From NCBI GenBank assembly GCA_022648165.1, contig JALCLX010000003.1, positions 116,467 to 180,466 on the forward strand: DNA of 64,000 nt, given 5' to 3'. How positions within the stretch are numbered: position 1 is the first letter of the stretch; every line of letters starts with the position of its first letter. Source of the DNA: Ancrocorticia sp. GTDB lineage: Bacteria; Actinomycetota; Actinomycetes; Actinomycetales; Actinomycetaceae. The position numbers and the translations under genes are program-made. The notes under the pieces were generated by a model. It saw only the letters and a list, made by a program, of their open reading frames with translations. It ran no database searches and was not told the origin of the DNA. Positions 28,855 to 38,900 of the stretch are shown here, piece after piece.

Positions 28855-29436
28855 CTACCGCGCGTGTGCGCGCTGTTCGCGTTGCCTTTGGGCGCGCCGC
28901 AACGCCAGTTCGTCTTTGACGGGAGCCACTTCGGATTCGTCCACGTGTTCGATGGGGAGCTCGGAAAGCGTTCCTTCCACTTCACGCCACACCCTACCTA
29001 CGGCGATACCGAATACACCCTGCCCGCCCTTGACCAGGTCTATCACTTCGTCGTCCGAAGTGCACTCATAGACGGAGGCGCCGTCGGACATCAGTGTGAT
29101 TTCCGAAAGATCTTCTACGCCATAGGATTCCAGTTGCTTGACGGCTATCCGGATCTGCTGCAGTGATACGCCGGTATCGAGTAAGCGCTTTACTACCTTG
29201 AGGACCAAAATATCGCGGAACGAGTACAGCCGTTGGGTACCGGAGCCGGAGGCATTGCGGATCGTTGGGGATACCAGGCCGGTGCGATCCCAGTAATCGA
29301 GCTGCCGGTACGTGATTCCCGCCGCCTTGCATGCGGTAGGACCGCGATATCCCGTCTCCGTATCGAGATCCGGGAGCGGATCGCCAAAGAGCATCTGCTG
29401 CGCGCGTTGCTTCGCTGCTTCGGGCGCCTTGCTCAT
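28855..29436 (-). CDS. MerR-family regulator (second of the garA block)
   Basis: 193-aa protein with a MerR winged helix: CKAAGITYRQLDYWDRTGLVSPT at residues about 38-60 and RLYSFRDILVLKVVKRLLDTGVSLQQI. The C-terminal part, with the EVIDLVKGGQGVFGIAVGRVWREVEG segment, resembles the mycobacterial Rv1830 class. ATG 29436 follows a CTGGAGG ribosome-binding site, so the upstream extension to 29490 is rejected. It ends 13 bp from convergent Hsp70. The 147-bp leader separating it from the upstream merR carries a palindrome, so it probably has its own regulated promoter. Confidence 0.85.
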   Translation of the reverse strand: MSKAPEAAKQRAQQMLFGDPLPDLDTETGYRGPTACKAAGITYRQLDYWDRTGLVSPTIRNASGSGTQRLYSFRDILVLKVVKRLLDTGVSLQQIRIAVKQLESYGVEDLSEITLMSDGASVYECTSDDEVIDLVKGGQGVFGIAVGRVWREVEGTLSELPIEHVDESEVAPVKDELALRRAQRQREQRAHAR

Positions 29437-29553
29437 GTTGCCTCCAGTTGCACTTCGTGGATACGCACTAACCGTAATCCTGGTTCGCAAGATGTTTCAA
29501 CGATATAACTCAGCTGGCACTCGAACACCAGGTATCCACGGCGTGTCTAAAGT

Positions 29554-29568
29554 TCAAGTTGTACTTGA
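29554..29568. promoter_or_regulatory. MerR-type operator candidate
   Basis: TCAAGTTGTACTTGA is a 15-bp inverted repeat (6-bp arms, 3-bp spacer) upstream of the second merR gene. MerR regulators commonly bind such dyads, so autoregulation is plausible. A 9-bp inverted repeat (CGTGGATAC 29456-29464, GTATCCACG 29532-29540) flanks the same leader. Confidence 0.5.
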
Positions 29569-29583
29569 GATTTATCGCACGAT

Positions 29584-30333
29584 TTAGCGAAGTTCCACTT
29601 CTATATTCTCTGCCAAGAGTGCGCGATAGAGATTCGCCGTTACGCTGCCGTTTTCCGCTGCCTGAGTGAGGGCCCTCTCCCCTGCCACCGTGGATTTCTT
29701 CGCACGCTCGGCGGCTACCGCCGACGTAATCATCACCGCGTGGGCATGCGCGGACGTGCGGATAGTGCGAATCTGGCGCATGTCGAATCCGCTTTGGCGC
29801 AACATGTCCGCATAACGCACGATTTCAGGTGCCTGCGCTGTGAGCCGCCCGCGGGGATCGGCGCTCAGGATTCCCGCCTTGATCATCTCTTCAATCACTG
29901 AAACAGGAACGCCGGTGAGGTCTGATACCTCGGCCATCTTCAAACGCGTTCCCGGCTGCGGCCTGCGCACCTCGTCGTCTGAAATTGCGCGGAGCCGGCC
30001 TGGGTGCACGCCTTCGGGCTGCTCGCCCGAATCGAGAAGCCGCAACAGCTCCGAGATTTGCGAAAGCGGCAAGAAACGATCGCGTTGTTCCTGCAAGATG
30101 AAGCGTAGGCGCTCCACGTCCGCAATCGAATACAAGCGCTGATTGGACGCCGTCCGATGCGGTTCCACCAATCCCAGTGTTTCCCAGTGCCTGATCTTAG
30201 AAACCGTGGTCAGTGGAAACTCTGCAGAGAGCATCGTGCGCACTTCCCCGATTTTTAATGTCGGTTCGTGAGAAAGTTCCTGCGGCCAGGTTAAATTCTC
30301 CTGCGCAGGTATAACACGGGCTACTTCATTCAT
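29584..30333 (-). CDS. MerR-family regulator (Rv1828-like)
   Basis: 249-aa protein with an N-terminal MerR helix-turn-helix (LKIGEVRTMLSAEFPLTTVSKIRHWETLGLVEPHR, residues about 26-60). A second winged-helix-like segment, LKMAEVSDLTGVPVSVIEEMIKAGIL, starts near residue 131. This double architecture fits the actinobacterial Rv1828/SCO3410 class. It lies 9 bp downstream of the FHA gene and is probably cotranscribed with it. In mycobacteria a DUF151 nuclease gene separates the two merR genes; here it is missing. Confidence 0.82.
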   Translation of the reverse strand: MNEVARVIPAQENLTWPQELSHEPTLKIGEVRTMLSAEFPLTTVSKIRHWETLGLVEPHRTASNQRLYSIADVERLRFILQEQRDRFLPLSQISELLRLLDSGEQPEGVHPGRLRAISDDEVRRPQPGTRLKMAEVSDLTGVPVSVIEEMIKAGILSADPRGRLTAQAPEIVRYADMLRQSGFDMRQIRTIRTSAHAHAVMITSAVAAERAKKSTVAGERALTQAAENGSVTANLYRALLAENIEVELR

Positions 30334-30342
30334 CGATCGTTA

Positions 30343-30819
30343 TCACTTGTCAGAAGTTTCCGGTTGCGCTGACGTTGCCTGAGACGGGTAGAACGTCAAG
30401 CGGAACTTGCCGATCTGCACCTCATCGCCCGTGTGAAGTACGCATTCGTCGATGCGTTCGCGATTGACGTAGGTGCCGTTCAGCGAACCCGAATCGCGCA
30501 CCCAAAACGTGTTGCCGTCTCGCAGGAACTGCGCATGTTTGCGCGACACTGTGAAATCATCCAAAAAGATATCGGTGCGCGGATGGCGCCCTGCGTTTGT
30601 TTCATCCGAGTTCAACAAGAAACGCGCACCCGAATTCGGACCTGCCAACGCAATCAATAGCGCCGAGCCATAGGGCAGTGATTCGATTGCCTCGCGCTCC
30701 TCATTATTGAGCGTGCGCCGATCAGTCACTTGCTCCGAACTCGGAGCGTCCAGTGCAGAGAATGCGGTAGTCGTGGGATTGGCGCCGCCAATATGCGTGT
30801 CATTGAGCTCCTCGGACAT
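30343..30819 (-). CDS. garA: FHA-domain protein, GarA/OdhI-like
   Basis: 158-aa protein. An N-terminal acidic tail with a TTTAF motif (Thr16-18) resembles the ETTSVF phosphorylation site of GarA/OdhI. It is followed by a complete FHA domain (residues about 60-145: GRHPRTDIFLDDFTVSRKHAQFLRD ... DSGSLNGTYVNRERI). GarA and OdhI inhibit 2-oxoglutarate dehydrogenase when unphosphorylated and are switched by PknB/PknG; a like role here is inference. An AAGGAGG ribosome-binding site before ATG 30819 rules out the longer frame. No kinase gene is in the window. Confidence 0.8.
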   Translation of the reverse strand: MSEELNDTHIGGANPTTTAFSALDAPSSEQVTDRRTLNNEEREAIESLPYGSALLIALAGPNSGARFLLNSDETNAGRHPRTDIFLDDFTVSRKHAQFLRDGNTFWVRDSGSLNGTYVNRERIDECVLHTGDEVQIGKFRLTFYPSQATSAQPETSDK

Positions 30820-30920
30820 CCTGCGCCTCCTTGATTCGGCCACGTCTGCTTGAGATAACAAGTCTATAACGGAAAACGAAAGTGAACCACAAAAATCCCG
30901 TTCTGGGGGAATACGACACA

Positions 30921-31970
30921 CTAGGGAATGCGATGCACCCATTCCGGCGTTGAGAACTTCTTTTCCGCGCGATCGCGCGCCACTTCCAGATCCTGCTCCG
31001 TGATTTCCCCTGGCGTGGCACCGTACTTCTGTGCGAAGTGCTTCAGAAACACGTCAATAATCGCTTCGCGCTCCATCCCCGTCTGCGAACGCATCGGATC
31101 CACGCGCTTGACAGCCGAACGCAAACCCTTGTCTCGGATCTTCTCCCTGCCTATGCGCAGGCATTCGTTCATTTTTTCCGCGTCAATGTCGTACGCCATG
31201 GTCACGTGGTGCATCATGATGCCGCTTGCGAAGCGCTTCTGCGCCGCTCCCCCGATCTTGCCCTTGTCGGACGCGATGTCATTCAAGGGAACAAAATGGG
31301 CATTCACTCCCACTTTCGCCAAAGCTTCAATGACCCACGAATCGAGGAAAGAATACGAATCTTCGAAGCTGAGCCCATCCACCAACGCGGTGGGCACAAC
31401 CAGCGTGTAGGTGATGCAGTTACCCGGCTCCATAAACATGGCACCACCCCCAGAAACCCTGCGGGAGACGGTAATACCGTGTTTTTCTATGCCTTTCTGG
31501 TTGATTTCATTCTCATACGATTGGAAGGAACCAATCACGATCTGCGGCGAGTTCCACTCCCAGATCCGCATGAATGGGCGCCGCCTGCCTGCGGCCACTT
31601 CTTCCGGCAGCGTTTCATCCATGGCCACGTTGATAACCGGCGCCACGGAGGGCCCATGAATCACGTCAAATTCAATGTCATCCCAGGACAGTGCCTTGCC
31701 AAGTGCCCGGCGAATCGCGATACCAATCGATTCCGGGGTCAAACCGAACAGCACGTCATGTGGGTCAAGCGCAGCGCGCATCCGGGCACCTAGCTCTGCA
31801 CCACTCATCGTAACCGGGGATCCCAACGCGGCCGTGCGCATCCGAAACAGCGCCTCATCGGGCTCTGCGAAGAAGTCACCACTGATAGTGAGGTCGGTTA
31901 TTGCGTCATCGTGGGTTTCCAGGTCTACGCGAACAAGCTTCTCGCCTGGAGCTTTGTATTCACCGTGCAT
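30921..31970 (-). CDS. lplA: lipoate-protein ligase A
   Basis: 349-aa enzyme that activates lipoate with ATP and attaches it to lipoyl domains of 2-oxo-acid dehydrogenases or GcvH. An N-terminal accessory-type domain (to about residue 100) precedes the catalytic domain. There the lipoate-binding SRRVSGGGAMFMEPG and the lysine loop DKGKIGGAAQKR are clear. Accessory-first order resembles some Gram-positive and archaeal two-part ligases. The start at 31970 is supported by a -10-like CATAAT 6 nt upstream. The FHA gene starts about 100 bp beyond its 3' end. Confidence 0.88.
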   Translation of the reverse strand: MHGEYKAPGEKLVRVDLETHDDAITDLTISGDFFAEPDEALFRMRTAALGSPVTMSGAELGARMRAALDPHDVLFGLTPESIGIAIRRALGKALSWDDIEFDVIHGPSVAPVINVAMDETLPEEVAAGRRRPFMRIWEWNSPQIVIGSFQSYENEINQKGIEKHGITVSRRVSGGGAMFMEPGNCITYTLVVPTALVDGLSFEDSYSFLDSWVIEALAKVGVNAHFVPLNDIASDKGKIGGAAQKRFASGIMMHHVTMAYDIDAEKMNECLRIGREKIRDKGLRSAVKRVDPMRSQTGMEREAIIDVFLKHFAQKYGATPGEITEQDLEVARDRAEKKFSTPEWVHRIP

Positions 31971-31976
31971 GATTCG

Positions 31977-31982
31977 ATTATG
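31977..31982 (-). promoter_or_regulatory. -10 box of a leaderless lplA transcript
   Basis: On the minus strand CATAAT ends 6 nt before ATG 31970. It is one base off TATAAT. Confidence 0.4.
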
Positions 31983-32038
31983 GCACTACCGCGTGTCCTG
32001 CCGCGAAGCCGGCCACGCGTTCAGCCTGCCCGGCCACG

Positions 32039-32647
32039 TCATTCGGGCCGCGCCGCCTGAATCGTATCGCCCAAGCCCGCCCACAGCGGCCCGCCAAGCT
32101 TCCCAAGCACATCAATGGCCTGCGGGGGCACCAAGCCCTTGTCGTTGATAACGCCGTTGTTAGTCACAATGCCCAGAACGTTACCCAGCACCATGAAACC
32201 GTTTCCGATCTGCTGGATTTCGCGCGTTTTGCATTCGATCGCCACCACCGACTGGGCTACGCGCGGGCAAGAGACCAATGTGCCTGGTTCCATCGCCACG
32301 CCTGCCAATTTCGCCTCATCCACATCTGCGGGCACCGAAGCGGACGTGGCATTCACCTGGGCCAGTTGAGTCACGCTAGTGACGTTGATTGTGAATTCGC
32401 CGGTGGCCCGGGCATTGCGCGCCGAATCCTTCTCACGCTGCAGTGAGGAAAACATCACAACGGGTGGAGCAGAAGATACCACCATGAACAAGGAATACGG
32501 TGCCAGGTTCACTATTCCCTGCTCATCGAGCGTCGAAACCCATGCGATGGGCCGAGGAACAACGCACGAATTCAAAAGCTTGTAGAAATCGACGGGCGCT
32601 AAATCTTCCGGACGCACAAGGGTCCTTTGCGAGCTGTTTTCTGTCAT
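32039..32647 (-). CDS. flavin reductase-like FMN-binding protein
   Basis: 202-aa split-barrel protein of the flavin reductase (DIM6/NTAB) family. It has PRPIAWVSTLDEQGIVNLAPYSLFMVVSSAPPVVMFS at residues about 32-68, the FMN-binding region, then DSARNARATGEFTINV. It probably binds FMN and reduces flavin with NAD(P)H, or serves an unknown partner. Its ATG at 32647 has no Shine-Dalgarno, but CAGAAT (32654-32659, minus strand) ends 6 nt upstream, the leaderless spacing. Confidence 0.82.
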   Translation of the reverse strand: MTENSSQRTLVRPEDLAPVDFYKLLNSCVVPRPIAWVSTLDEQGIVNLAPYSLFMVVSSAPPVVMFSSLQREKDSARNARATGEFTINVTSVTQLAQVNATSASVPADVDEAKLAGVAMEPGTLVSCPRVAQSVVAIECKTREIQQIGNGFMVLGNVLGIVTNNGVINDKGLVPPQAIDVLGKLGGPLWAGLGDTIQAARPE

Positions 32648-32757
32648 AGGGGTATTCTGTCAGTTTTTTGCCATACCCGCGCCAGTATCTCAGCCTTGCC
32701 GTCCCCTCCCGCGCGCCTGGTTCCTCGACGTCCCCCGCTCCATTGCCTGCGCGCGGA

Positions 32758-33141
32758 TCACAGCAAGCCAATGGCCAGTACAATCGTTCCCACCAGCGGC
32801 AGTATGCCTTGTTTGAGCGCAGCTGAGGCCTTCTGCGGACTTGAGAGAAGCAACACTGTGGCCGCGCCCGTCATCGAAACTGTTCCTGCCAGGATAAGCG
32901 CTGCTCCTCCGCCCACGTTTCCTGCCAGGACTACAACGATGCCAACAAATACCATTACTGCCAAAAACAGATTGTAGAAGCCTTGGTTGAACGCCATTTC
33001 CTTGGTTGATTCGGCTTCCTCTTCCGTCATTCCAAACGTAGAGCGCACGGAGGCACGAGTCCACCATGCGCTTTCCATCAAGAAGATGTAAATGTGCAGC
33101 GCACCCGCCAATCCGGCGAGTATCAAGCCAACGGTGAACAT
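32758..33141 (-). CDS. DUF1304 membrane protein
   Basis: 127-aa protein with four predicted membrane helices. Conserved early residues GALHIYIFLMESAWW and the NQGFYNLFLA segment are the DUF1304 pattern. Function is unknown. The start at 33141 follows AAAGGAG by a few bases, so the ten-residue longer form is rejected. Confidence 0.8.
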   Translation of the reverse strand: MFTVGLILAGLAGALHIYIFLMESAWWTRASVRSTFGMTEEEAESTKEMAFNQGFYNLFLAVMVFVGIVVVLAGNVGGGAALILAGTVSMTGAATVLLLSSPQKASAALKQGILPLVGTIVLAIGLL

Positions 33142-33262
33142 GTTTCTCCTTTGCACTGCTATCGGGGCCATCCTTGGGACGGCCTATTATTCCGCTTCAC
33201 GCGGGCGTTGTACTATCCACGGGAGCTATGTCACTCGATTACGCTGAATGCGGAGGTACATC

Positions 33263-33916
33263 ATGACGAGCGAACCGATACCCAGCACCGAAGGCGCTGC
33301 ACCTGACAGCGGCCAAACCTTTGTCCCATCGGCCGAAGTGACACAGCATCTGGCCAATGTGGCCGCCGATCGCGCCGCGGGCTGGCGCCTGTGCGCGCAG
33401 CTCGTATCCCCTCCAACTTCCGCACTCGTGAACCGCTTGCGTGATGGCGCCATCCCGGCGGAATTGATGGAGAACGTTGCGTGGATTGGGAAGGAGACTG
33501 AGCGGTTTCTCGCACCCCGCATGAATTTCGAGGCCTTCGCACGCTCCGCGCGCCACCGTTCCTTCGACGACGACGTCGCCGCCCTTACTGCGGAATACGC
33601 GCGCTTGTGGCCGCAGGGTCTTCCGTGGTTAGAAGCCATCCACTCCCTGATCGATCTGATCGATCGCGAAGCGGACGCCTGGCGTTCCGGCGATGACGCC
33701 GCGGCAAAGAATGCCCGCGTGGCTGAACAACGCCACATGGAATCCCAGCTCATCGATACGCTCCCGGCATGGGCGGCGGCAACAGACGTCCCACGCACGT
33801 CGATTCTGTACCGAACTGTGGCGCGCACTGTGGTGCTCTATCTTTCCTTCGAATCCGGCCGAGATTTCGACGGCGCGATCTTCCGGCGGCACTTCCCCAG
33901 CGCACCGCGTAATTGA
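33263..33916 (+). CDS. TorD/DmsD-like chaperone for the molybdoenzyme
   Basis: 217-aa all-helical protein. The pattern RAAGWRLCAQLVSPPTSALVNRL near residue 37 and AALTAEYARLWPQGLPWLEAIHSLID near 105-130 matches the TorD/NarJ fold, including the EYxRLF-like motif. Such proteins bind the twin-arginine signal and help cofactor loading of the partner enzyme. The neighbours are an FeS subunit, a membrane anchor and a Tat-signal molybdoenzyme, which supports this strongly. ATG 33263 follows GGAGG by 6 nt. Similarity alone is moderate; context raises confidence. Confidence 0.72.
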   Translation: MTSEPIPSTEGAAPDSGQTFVPSAEVTQHLANVAADRAAGWRLCAQLVSPPTSALVNRLRDGAIPAELMENVAWIGKETERFLAPRMNFEAFARSARHRSFDDDVAALTAEYARLWPQGLPWLEAIHSLIDLIDREADAWRSGDDAAAKNARVAEQRHMESQLIDTLPAWAAATDVPRTSILYRTVARTVVLYLSFESGRDFDGAIFRRHFPSAPRN

Positions 33917-33978
33917 CACCTGTCGCCAATTTCGCAAGACTTTGTGCGCTCAAATACCCTTTCCGCGATTATTACTAC

Positions 33979-33991
33979 GTTACTTAGTAAC
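33979..33991. promoter_or_regulatory. palindrome upstream of the molybdoenzyme operon
   Basis: GTTACTTAGTAAC is a perfect dyad with 5-bp arms and a 3-nt centre, in the AT-rich 126-bp gap between the chaperone gene and the FeS subunit. It is a possible operator for control by respiratory conditions; the regulator is unknown. Confidence 0.45.
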
Positions 33992-34042
33992 ATAGTTGCA
34001 TTACAGCCAAGCGGCGAGTGCATGAAGGGGTGAGGCGCGCAT

Positions 34043-34708
34043 ATGGCAACCACAAGCGCGACACAAGGCAAGAAGCAGCCGCGATGGGGAATGGTCATTG
34101 ATCTGCAAAAATGCGTCGGCTGCGATTCCTGTACCGTGGCGTGCAAAGCAGAGAACCGAACTCCACCGGGAGTCAGCTATAACGTCGTTCTAGAAGAAGA
34201 AACGGGGACATTCCCCAATGTCCGCCACGTCAACATTCCCCGGCCCTGTATGCAGTGCGATAACCCGCCGTGCGTGGCCGTGTGCCCCGTCAGCGCCACG
34301 TACAAGGCCGACGACGGCACAGTTGTGATTGACCACGACCGCTGCATCGGGTGCCGTTACTGTGTTACCGCGTGCCCCTACGGTGCGCGATCCTTCGATT
34401 TCGGAGAATCCTATAGCAGCGAAATGCAGTGCGCCGACGACGTGATGGTTCCGGAATGGGGTGTCGCATCCGGGAAGCGCTCCGGCCTGAAAATCCCCGT
34501 GGGGACTGTCCGCAAATGCACCTTCTGCGTGCATCGCACGGCCCGCGGCGAAGAACCCGCGTGCTGCGAAACCTGTATTGGCGACGCGCGGTATTTCGGT
34601 GATCTCGACGATCCGGAAAGCCTGGTGTCCATGCTTGCGGCGTCCGCCAGAGCGTTCCGCCTGCGCGAAGACATGGGCACTGAACCCCGCGTCTACTACC
34701 TGAAGTGA
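34043..34708 (+). CDS. 4Fe-4S ferredoxin-type electron-transfer subunit (DmsB/PsrB/TtrB-like)
   Basis: 221-aa protein with sixteen-cysteine architecture for four [4Fe-4S] clusters: [16 protein letters not shown] (residues about 24-39), [32 protein letters not shown], and KCTFCVHR ... CCETC. It has no signal peptide and would be co-exported with the Tat-signal catalytic subunit. It passes electrons between the NrfD-type anchor and the molybdenum subunit. Its stop lies within the ribosome-binding region of the next gene. Confidence 0.93.
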   Translation: MATTSATQGKKQPRWGMVIDLQKCVGCDSCTVACKAENRTPPGVSYNVVLEEETGTFPNVRHVNIPRPCMQCDNPPCVAVCPVSATYKADDGTVVIDHDRCIGCRYCVTACPYGARSFDFGESYSSEMQCADDVMVPEWGVASGKRSGLKIPVGTVRKCTFCVHRTARGEEPACCETCIGDARYFGDLDDPESLVSMLAASARAFRLREDMGTEPRVYYLK

Positions 34709-34716
34709 GGAAGCCG

Positions 34717-35967
34717 ATGAGTACTCTCGTTGAAAGCCCTGGCGCAACGGCGCCGGCAACCCAAGGGTTTTGGTCCAGGCTGATTCACGGCAACAGGCGC
34801 GGTGAGCCTTTTCTTCGCCAACCGCAGCGCGCGATCTGGTACGCAATCCTTGTGGTCGCCATCGTGATCGGCGCAGTGGCATTTGTGCAACGCATGCTGC
34901 ACGGCATGGCAGTCACGGATCTGAGCAGTCAGGTGCCCTGGGGAATCTGGGTGGCGTTCTACATCTACTTCGTTGGAGTTTCCTCTGGCGCATTCCTGCT
35001 CTCTACTCTTCCGTACGTGTTTCGTCTCAGGCAATTTGACCGGGTGGGAAGAATCGCGTTGTGGGCGGCGCTCGTCTCCATCGGGCTCGCATTAGGCTTT
35101 ATCGGCACTGATTTGGGCCGAATTGAACGTTCCACCTTTGTGATCGCGCACTTCCATTGGACCAGCCCGCTTTCGTGGGAAGTGCGCTTCTTCATGTTCT
35201 ACATCGCCATGCTGATTGCCTCGCTGTGGATTGCGGTGCGCATGCAGTTAGGGAAAACACCAGAAGCGAAAGCGCGCCACTGGCTGCGGATTTTGGGGAT
35301 CGTAGGTATTCCACTGACAATTCTTGGAGTGCCCGGCGCCTCCGGGACCTTGTTCGCCGTGGTAAAAGCCCGTGGGATGTGGGCCGGTGGCCTCTTCCCG
35401 GTTATCTTCATCGTCTCCGGAATGGTTGCCGGCACGGCGCTCGTCACTCTGATCTACATCCTCCAACGCAGGGGCATTGGCCTTCATCCGAACGACTCCA
35501 CGGTGCGCCCTCTGGGCTGGTTGCTCTTGGCGCTGGTCAGCATCGATCTGCTCCTCACTTTCTACGAGTTCTTCGTGCCCCTGATCTCATTCCAAGATGC
35601 AGAAACCACCATCATCGACATCATGATGACGGGGCCCTTCTGGTGGTCTTTCTGGTTTGTGCAGATCGGTTGCGGATTGTTGATTCCGTTCGCAATTCTG
35701 GTCTCGCCGTTGCGCAAAAGGGCCGGATGGCTGGCCGTAGCCACAATTTCCCTGCTCATTGGAATAGTGGGGGTGCGTTTCAACATCGTAGTGCCACCAC
35801 TAATCGCACCGGTGATCAAAGGATATCCCACGAACAATTACTTACCCACGTTGGTCGAATGGGGAGTCTCCATGTTTTTCATCGCGGGAGGGGCCTTTGT
35901 GTACAGCCTGCTCTCGGAAGTCCTGCCGATCCACGAACCGGCCGCAACGGACATGAAGGAAGTATAA
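34717..35967 (+). CDS. NrfD/PsrC-type membrane anchor, quinol-oxidising
   Basis: 416-aa integral membrane protein with about nine to ten helices, polysulfide-reductase NrfD family. PWGIWVAFYIYFVGVSSGAFLLSTLPYVF near residues 69-97 is the conserved first helices. It would exchange electrons with menaquinone and deliver them to the FeS subunit. ATG 34717 follows GAGGAA; an overlapping GTG at 34705 (GTGA with the previous stop) is an alternative. The catalytic subunit gene follows after 2 bp. Confidence 0.9.
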   Translation: MSTLVESPGATAPATQGFWSRLIHGNRRGEPFLRQPQRAIWYAILVVAIVIGAVAFVQRMLHGMAVTDLSSQVPWGIWVAFYIYFVGVSSGAFLLSTLPYVFRLRQFDRVGRIALWAALVSIGLALGFIGTDLGRIERSTFVIAHFHWTSPLSWEVRFFMFYIAMLIASLWIAVRMQLGKTPEAKARHWLRILGIVGIPLTILGVPGASGTLFAVVKARGMWAGGLFPVIFIVSGMVAGTALVTLIYILQRRGIGLHPNDSTVRPLGWLLLALVSIDLLLTFYEFFVPLISFQDAETTIIDIMMTGPFWWSFWFVQIGCGLLIPFAILVSPLRKRAGWLAVATISLLIGIVGVRFNIVVPPLIAPVIKGYPTNNYLPTLVEWGVSMFFIAGGAFVYSLLSEVLPIHEPAATDMKEV

Positions 35968-35969
35968 GA

Positions 35970-38900
35970 ATGGACACAAAAGAAACAGCCGTGGATCCGC
36001 AATCAATTCCTCACGGCGATACTGCGCCACACGGCCCGAAACGGCGTACCTTCATCGCCGGCGCAGCAGCAACGGCTGCTGGAATTGCCGCTGCAGGGTA
36101 CATGTGGCACGAGGGTTTCGGAAATCCATATACGCAGAAAACCGAACACGGCAAAGGCGATGCGGACGATTCCTACACTGCCAGCGACGTTTTGTACTCG
36201 ATGTGCATGCAATGCAATACGTTCTGCACCATCAAAGTGCGCTTGACGGACGCTCCCGAAGGCTCCGAAGCCACCGCACTCGTACGCAAAATCGCCGGCA
36301 ATCCTTATAGTCCTCTGACCACCCAACCACTCGGACCAATCCCGTACGATACGGACCCGGAGGACGCCGTCGCCGGAATTGGAGATATGGCCCGCGATTC
36401 GAAGTCGCGCAGCGGAGGAATGGCGTGTTTGAAAGGCCAAGCCGGGATTCAAATCGTGCACGATGCCAAGCGCATTACTTCGCCGCTCAAGCGCGTGGGC
36501 AAGCGCGGCAGCGGAAAATGGAAGTCCATCTCCTGGGATGAAGCGATCAAAGAAATACTGGACGGATCGGATCTAGGAACGCCCGGCCTGCGCTCGTGGT
36601 GGGCCTTCGCACCCCAGAAACCCGTAATGGCCGATTGGGACAAGGTAAAAGACGGCACGATGACGCAAAGCGATTTCGCTGCCAAATGGGGCGACAAGCT
36701 GATCGATGCCGCGCACCCCGACCTCGGCCCAAAGGCGAATCTGCTCACGGTACTCGGCGGCGATCGAATGGAATTCATCGGATCGCGCTTCGCCAATCAG
36801 GTTTTCGGAACGATCAACCAGTTCAATCACGGCGGCACGTGTGGTATGTCCGGCGTCATGGGCAATGTACAAACCCACCCCACGTCCAAGCACAAGCGCA
36901 TGTATGCGGACATCGATTACTGCCGCTACCTCATTGTGTGGGGTACCGAGCCACTCACCGCGCAAAAAGGTCCTACCTGGCTTGCGCCGCGTATCGGGAA
37001 AGCCCGCGAAAACGGAATGAAACTGGTGGTGGTGGATCCGCGGCTCTCCAACACTGCGCAGAAGGCGGACGTCTGGCTTCCCGTCAAACCGGGCCATGAT
37101 ACCGAATTGGCATTTGCGATCGCACGGTGGATTATCGATCACAAGCGCTACGGCGAAACGTATCTGCGCGCTCCGGGCCAGCAGGCCGCCACCGCGATCG
37201 GTGAGCCCACCTGGTCCGATGCGACGCATTTGGTAAAGGTGGACGATCCAACGCGCCAAGTGCTGAACATGGTGGATTTGGGACGGGCAGAAGAACCCGC
37301 GCCGTTGGACGATGGCACCGTGCCGGAACCCGAACGCGCGGTACTCGTGGATGGATCTCTGACCGGCGCCGATTCCACAGCTGATCTCGCAGATCTGGAT
37401 GTGGACACCACAGTGGAAACCCCCAGCGGACCGGTGCACGTGCGTTCCGTATTCAACCTGGTCAAAGAGCGCCTTCACGAACACGAGATTGCCGATTTGG
37501 CACAAGCCTGCGGAATTGAACAGGACACTATCGAGCAGGTAGCGCACGATTTCACAAACTACGGCAAACAAGCGGCAATCATGAGTTACCGTGGCGCGGC
37601 CATGCATACCAATGGATTCCACGCCGTCCAAGCGATCAACTACATTAACTTCCTGATCGGAAATGAGGACTGGAAGGGCGGAAAAACCGCTGCCGTCAAA
37701 ACGTATTCGCCGTACCAGGGCCGCTACAACCTGGAAGACGTGGATGGCGCGAACACCGCATGGGGCATTCCGATCACTCGGGAAAAATCGAAGTACGAAA
37801 AGTCCAGCTTCTTCGAGGAAGAGGGCTACCCTGCCAAGCGACGTTGGTATCCGTACCCGGGAAACCTGTGCCATGAAGTGTTGCCCAGTATCGCGGAGGG
37901 CTATCCCTACACTGCGAACGCGCTGTTCATCCACCGGCACAACCCGCTGAACTCCTCCCCTGGTGCCCACCGGCAGGCTGCGATTCTGCAGGACACGGAG
38001 AAGATAAAACTGCTCGTATGCTTTGACATCACCGTGGGTGATACAGCGATGTTCGCAGACTTCATCCTGCCCGATCAGACGTATTTGGAGCGTTTCACAC
38101 AAGAACCGATCTATCCGAACCAGCAGTTCGCGGTGACGCAGCTGGGACAGCCCACTCTGCGCGCCTTCAAAGGCCCACGCCCCGTGGAGGAAACCTACCG
38201 GGAACTTGCAGTAGCAATGGGTCTTCCCGGTGTTGGTGAAAACGCGTTCGGCCCCGGCGCACACTACAACACCTATGAGGATTATTGGCTCAAGATGGCG
38301 GCCAATGTGGCGTATGCCGGCCAGAAGCCTGTTCCAGACGCCAACCAGAAGGAGATTGAGCTCTTCACCCGCGCGCACACGCGCGCGCTGGGAGAGGCAT
38401 ATGACGAATCCCGCTGGCGCGCGGCAGTCACCGAGGAGGAATGGCCCAAAGTGGTCTACGTGCTCAACCGTGGCGGACGTTTTGAAGGTGACGGCGGATT
38501 GGATGAAGGCTACGAGGGAGATTGGCTCAAGTACCGATACGGTGGCTTGTGCGCGTTCTACGCGAACAAAGTTGCTGCGGGCAAGGATTCCTACACTGGG
38601 GAATTCTTCGATGGGTTTGCGCAGATCGATGCAGCCCATCGCTATGACGGCTCCGACTTGCCGAAGGCCGGTCCGCTGGTATTCACCAATTGGAAATCAC
38701 GGAATCAGGGCACCTATCGCACGGTGAATTCAGCGTGGCTGCGGGAGATCCGCCCTTCTAACTACGTGTGGGTGAATCCTACAGACGCGGATCCGCGTGG
38801 AATCAAGAATGGAGACCACGTCAAGGTCACATCCTCTTCGGCGCAGGTAGAGGGCATCGCTATGGTGACCGAAGGTATCCGGCCCGGCGTGATCGGTGCG

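Noticed and set aside
30837..30880. CTTG-N6-CAAG dyad upstream of the FHA gene as a MerR operator
   Set aside because: The arms are only 4 bp and the match to the dyad at 29554 is weak, so it is not listed as a feature.
35157..35969. An N-terminal extension of the molybdoenzyme frame (open from 35157)
   Set aside because: It overlaps the whole NrfD-type gene in another frame. The Tat signal begins just after ATG 35970 with a ribosome-binding site, so the extension is a shadow.
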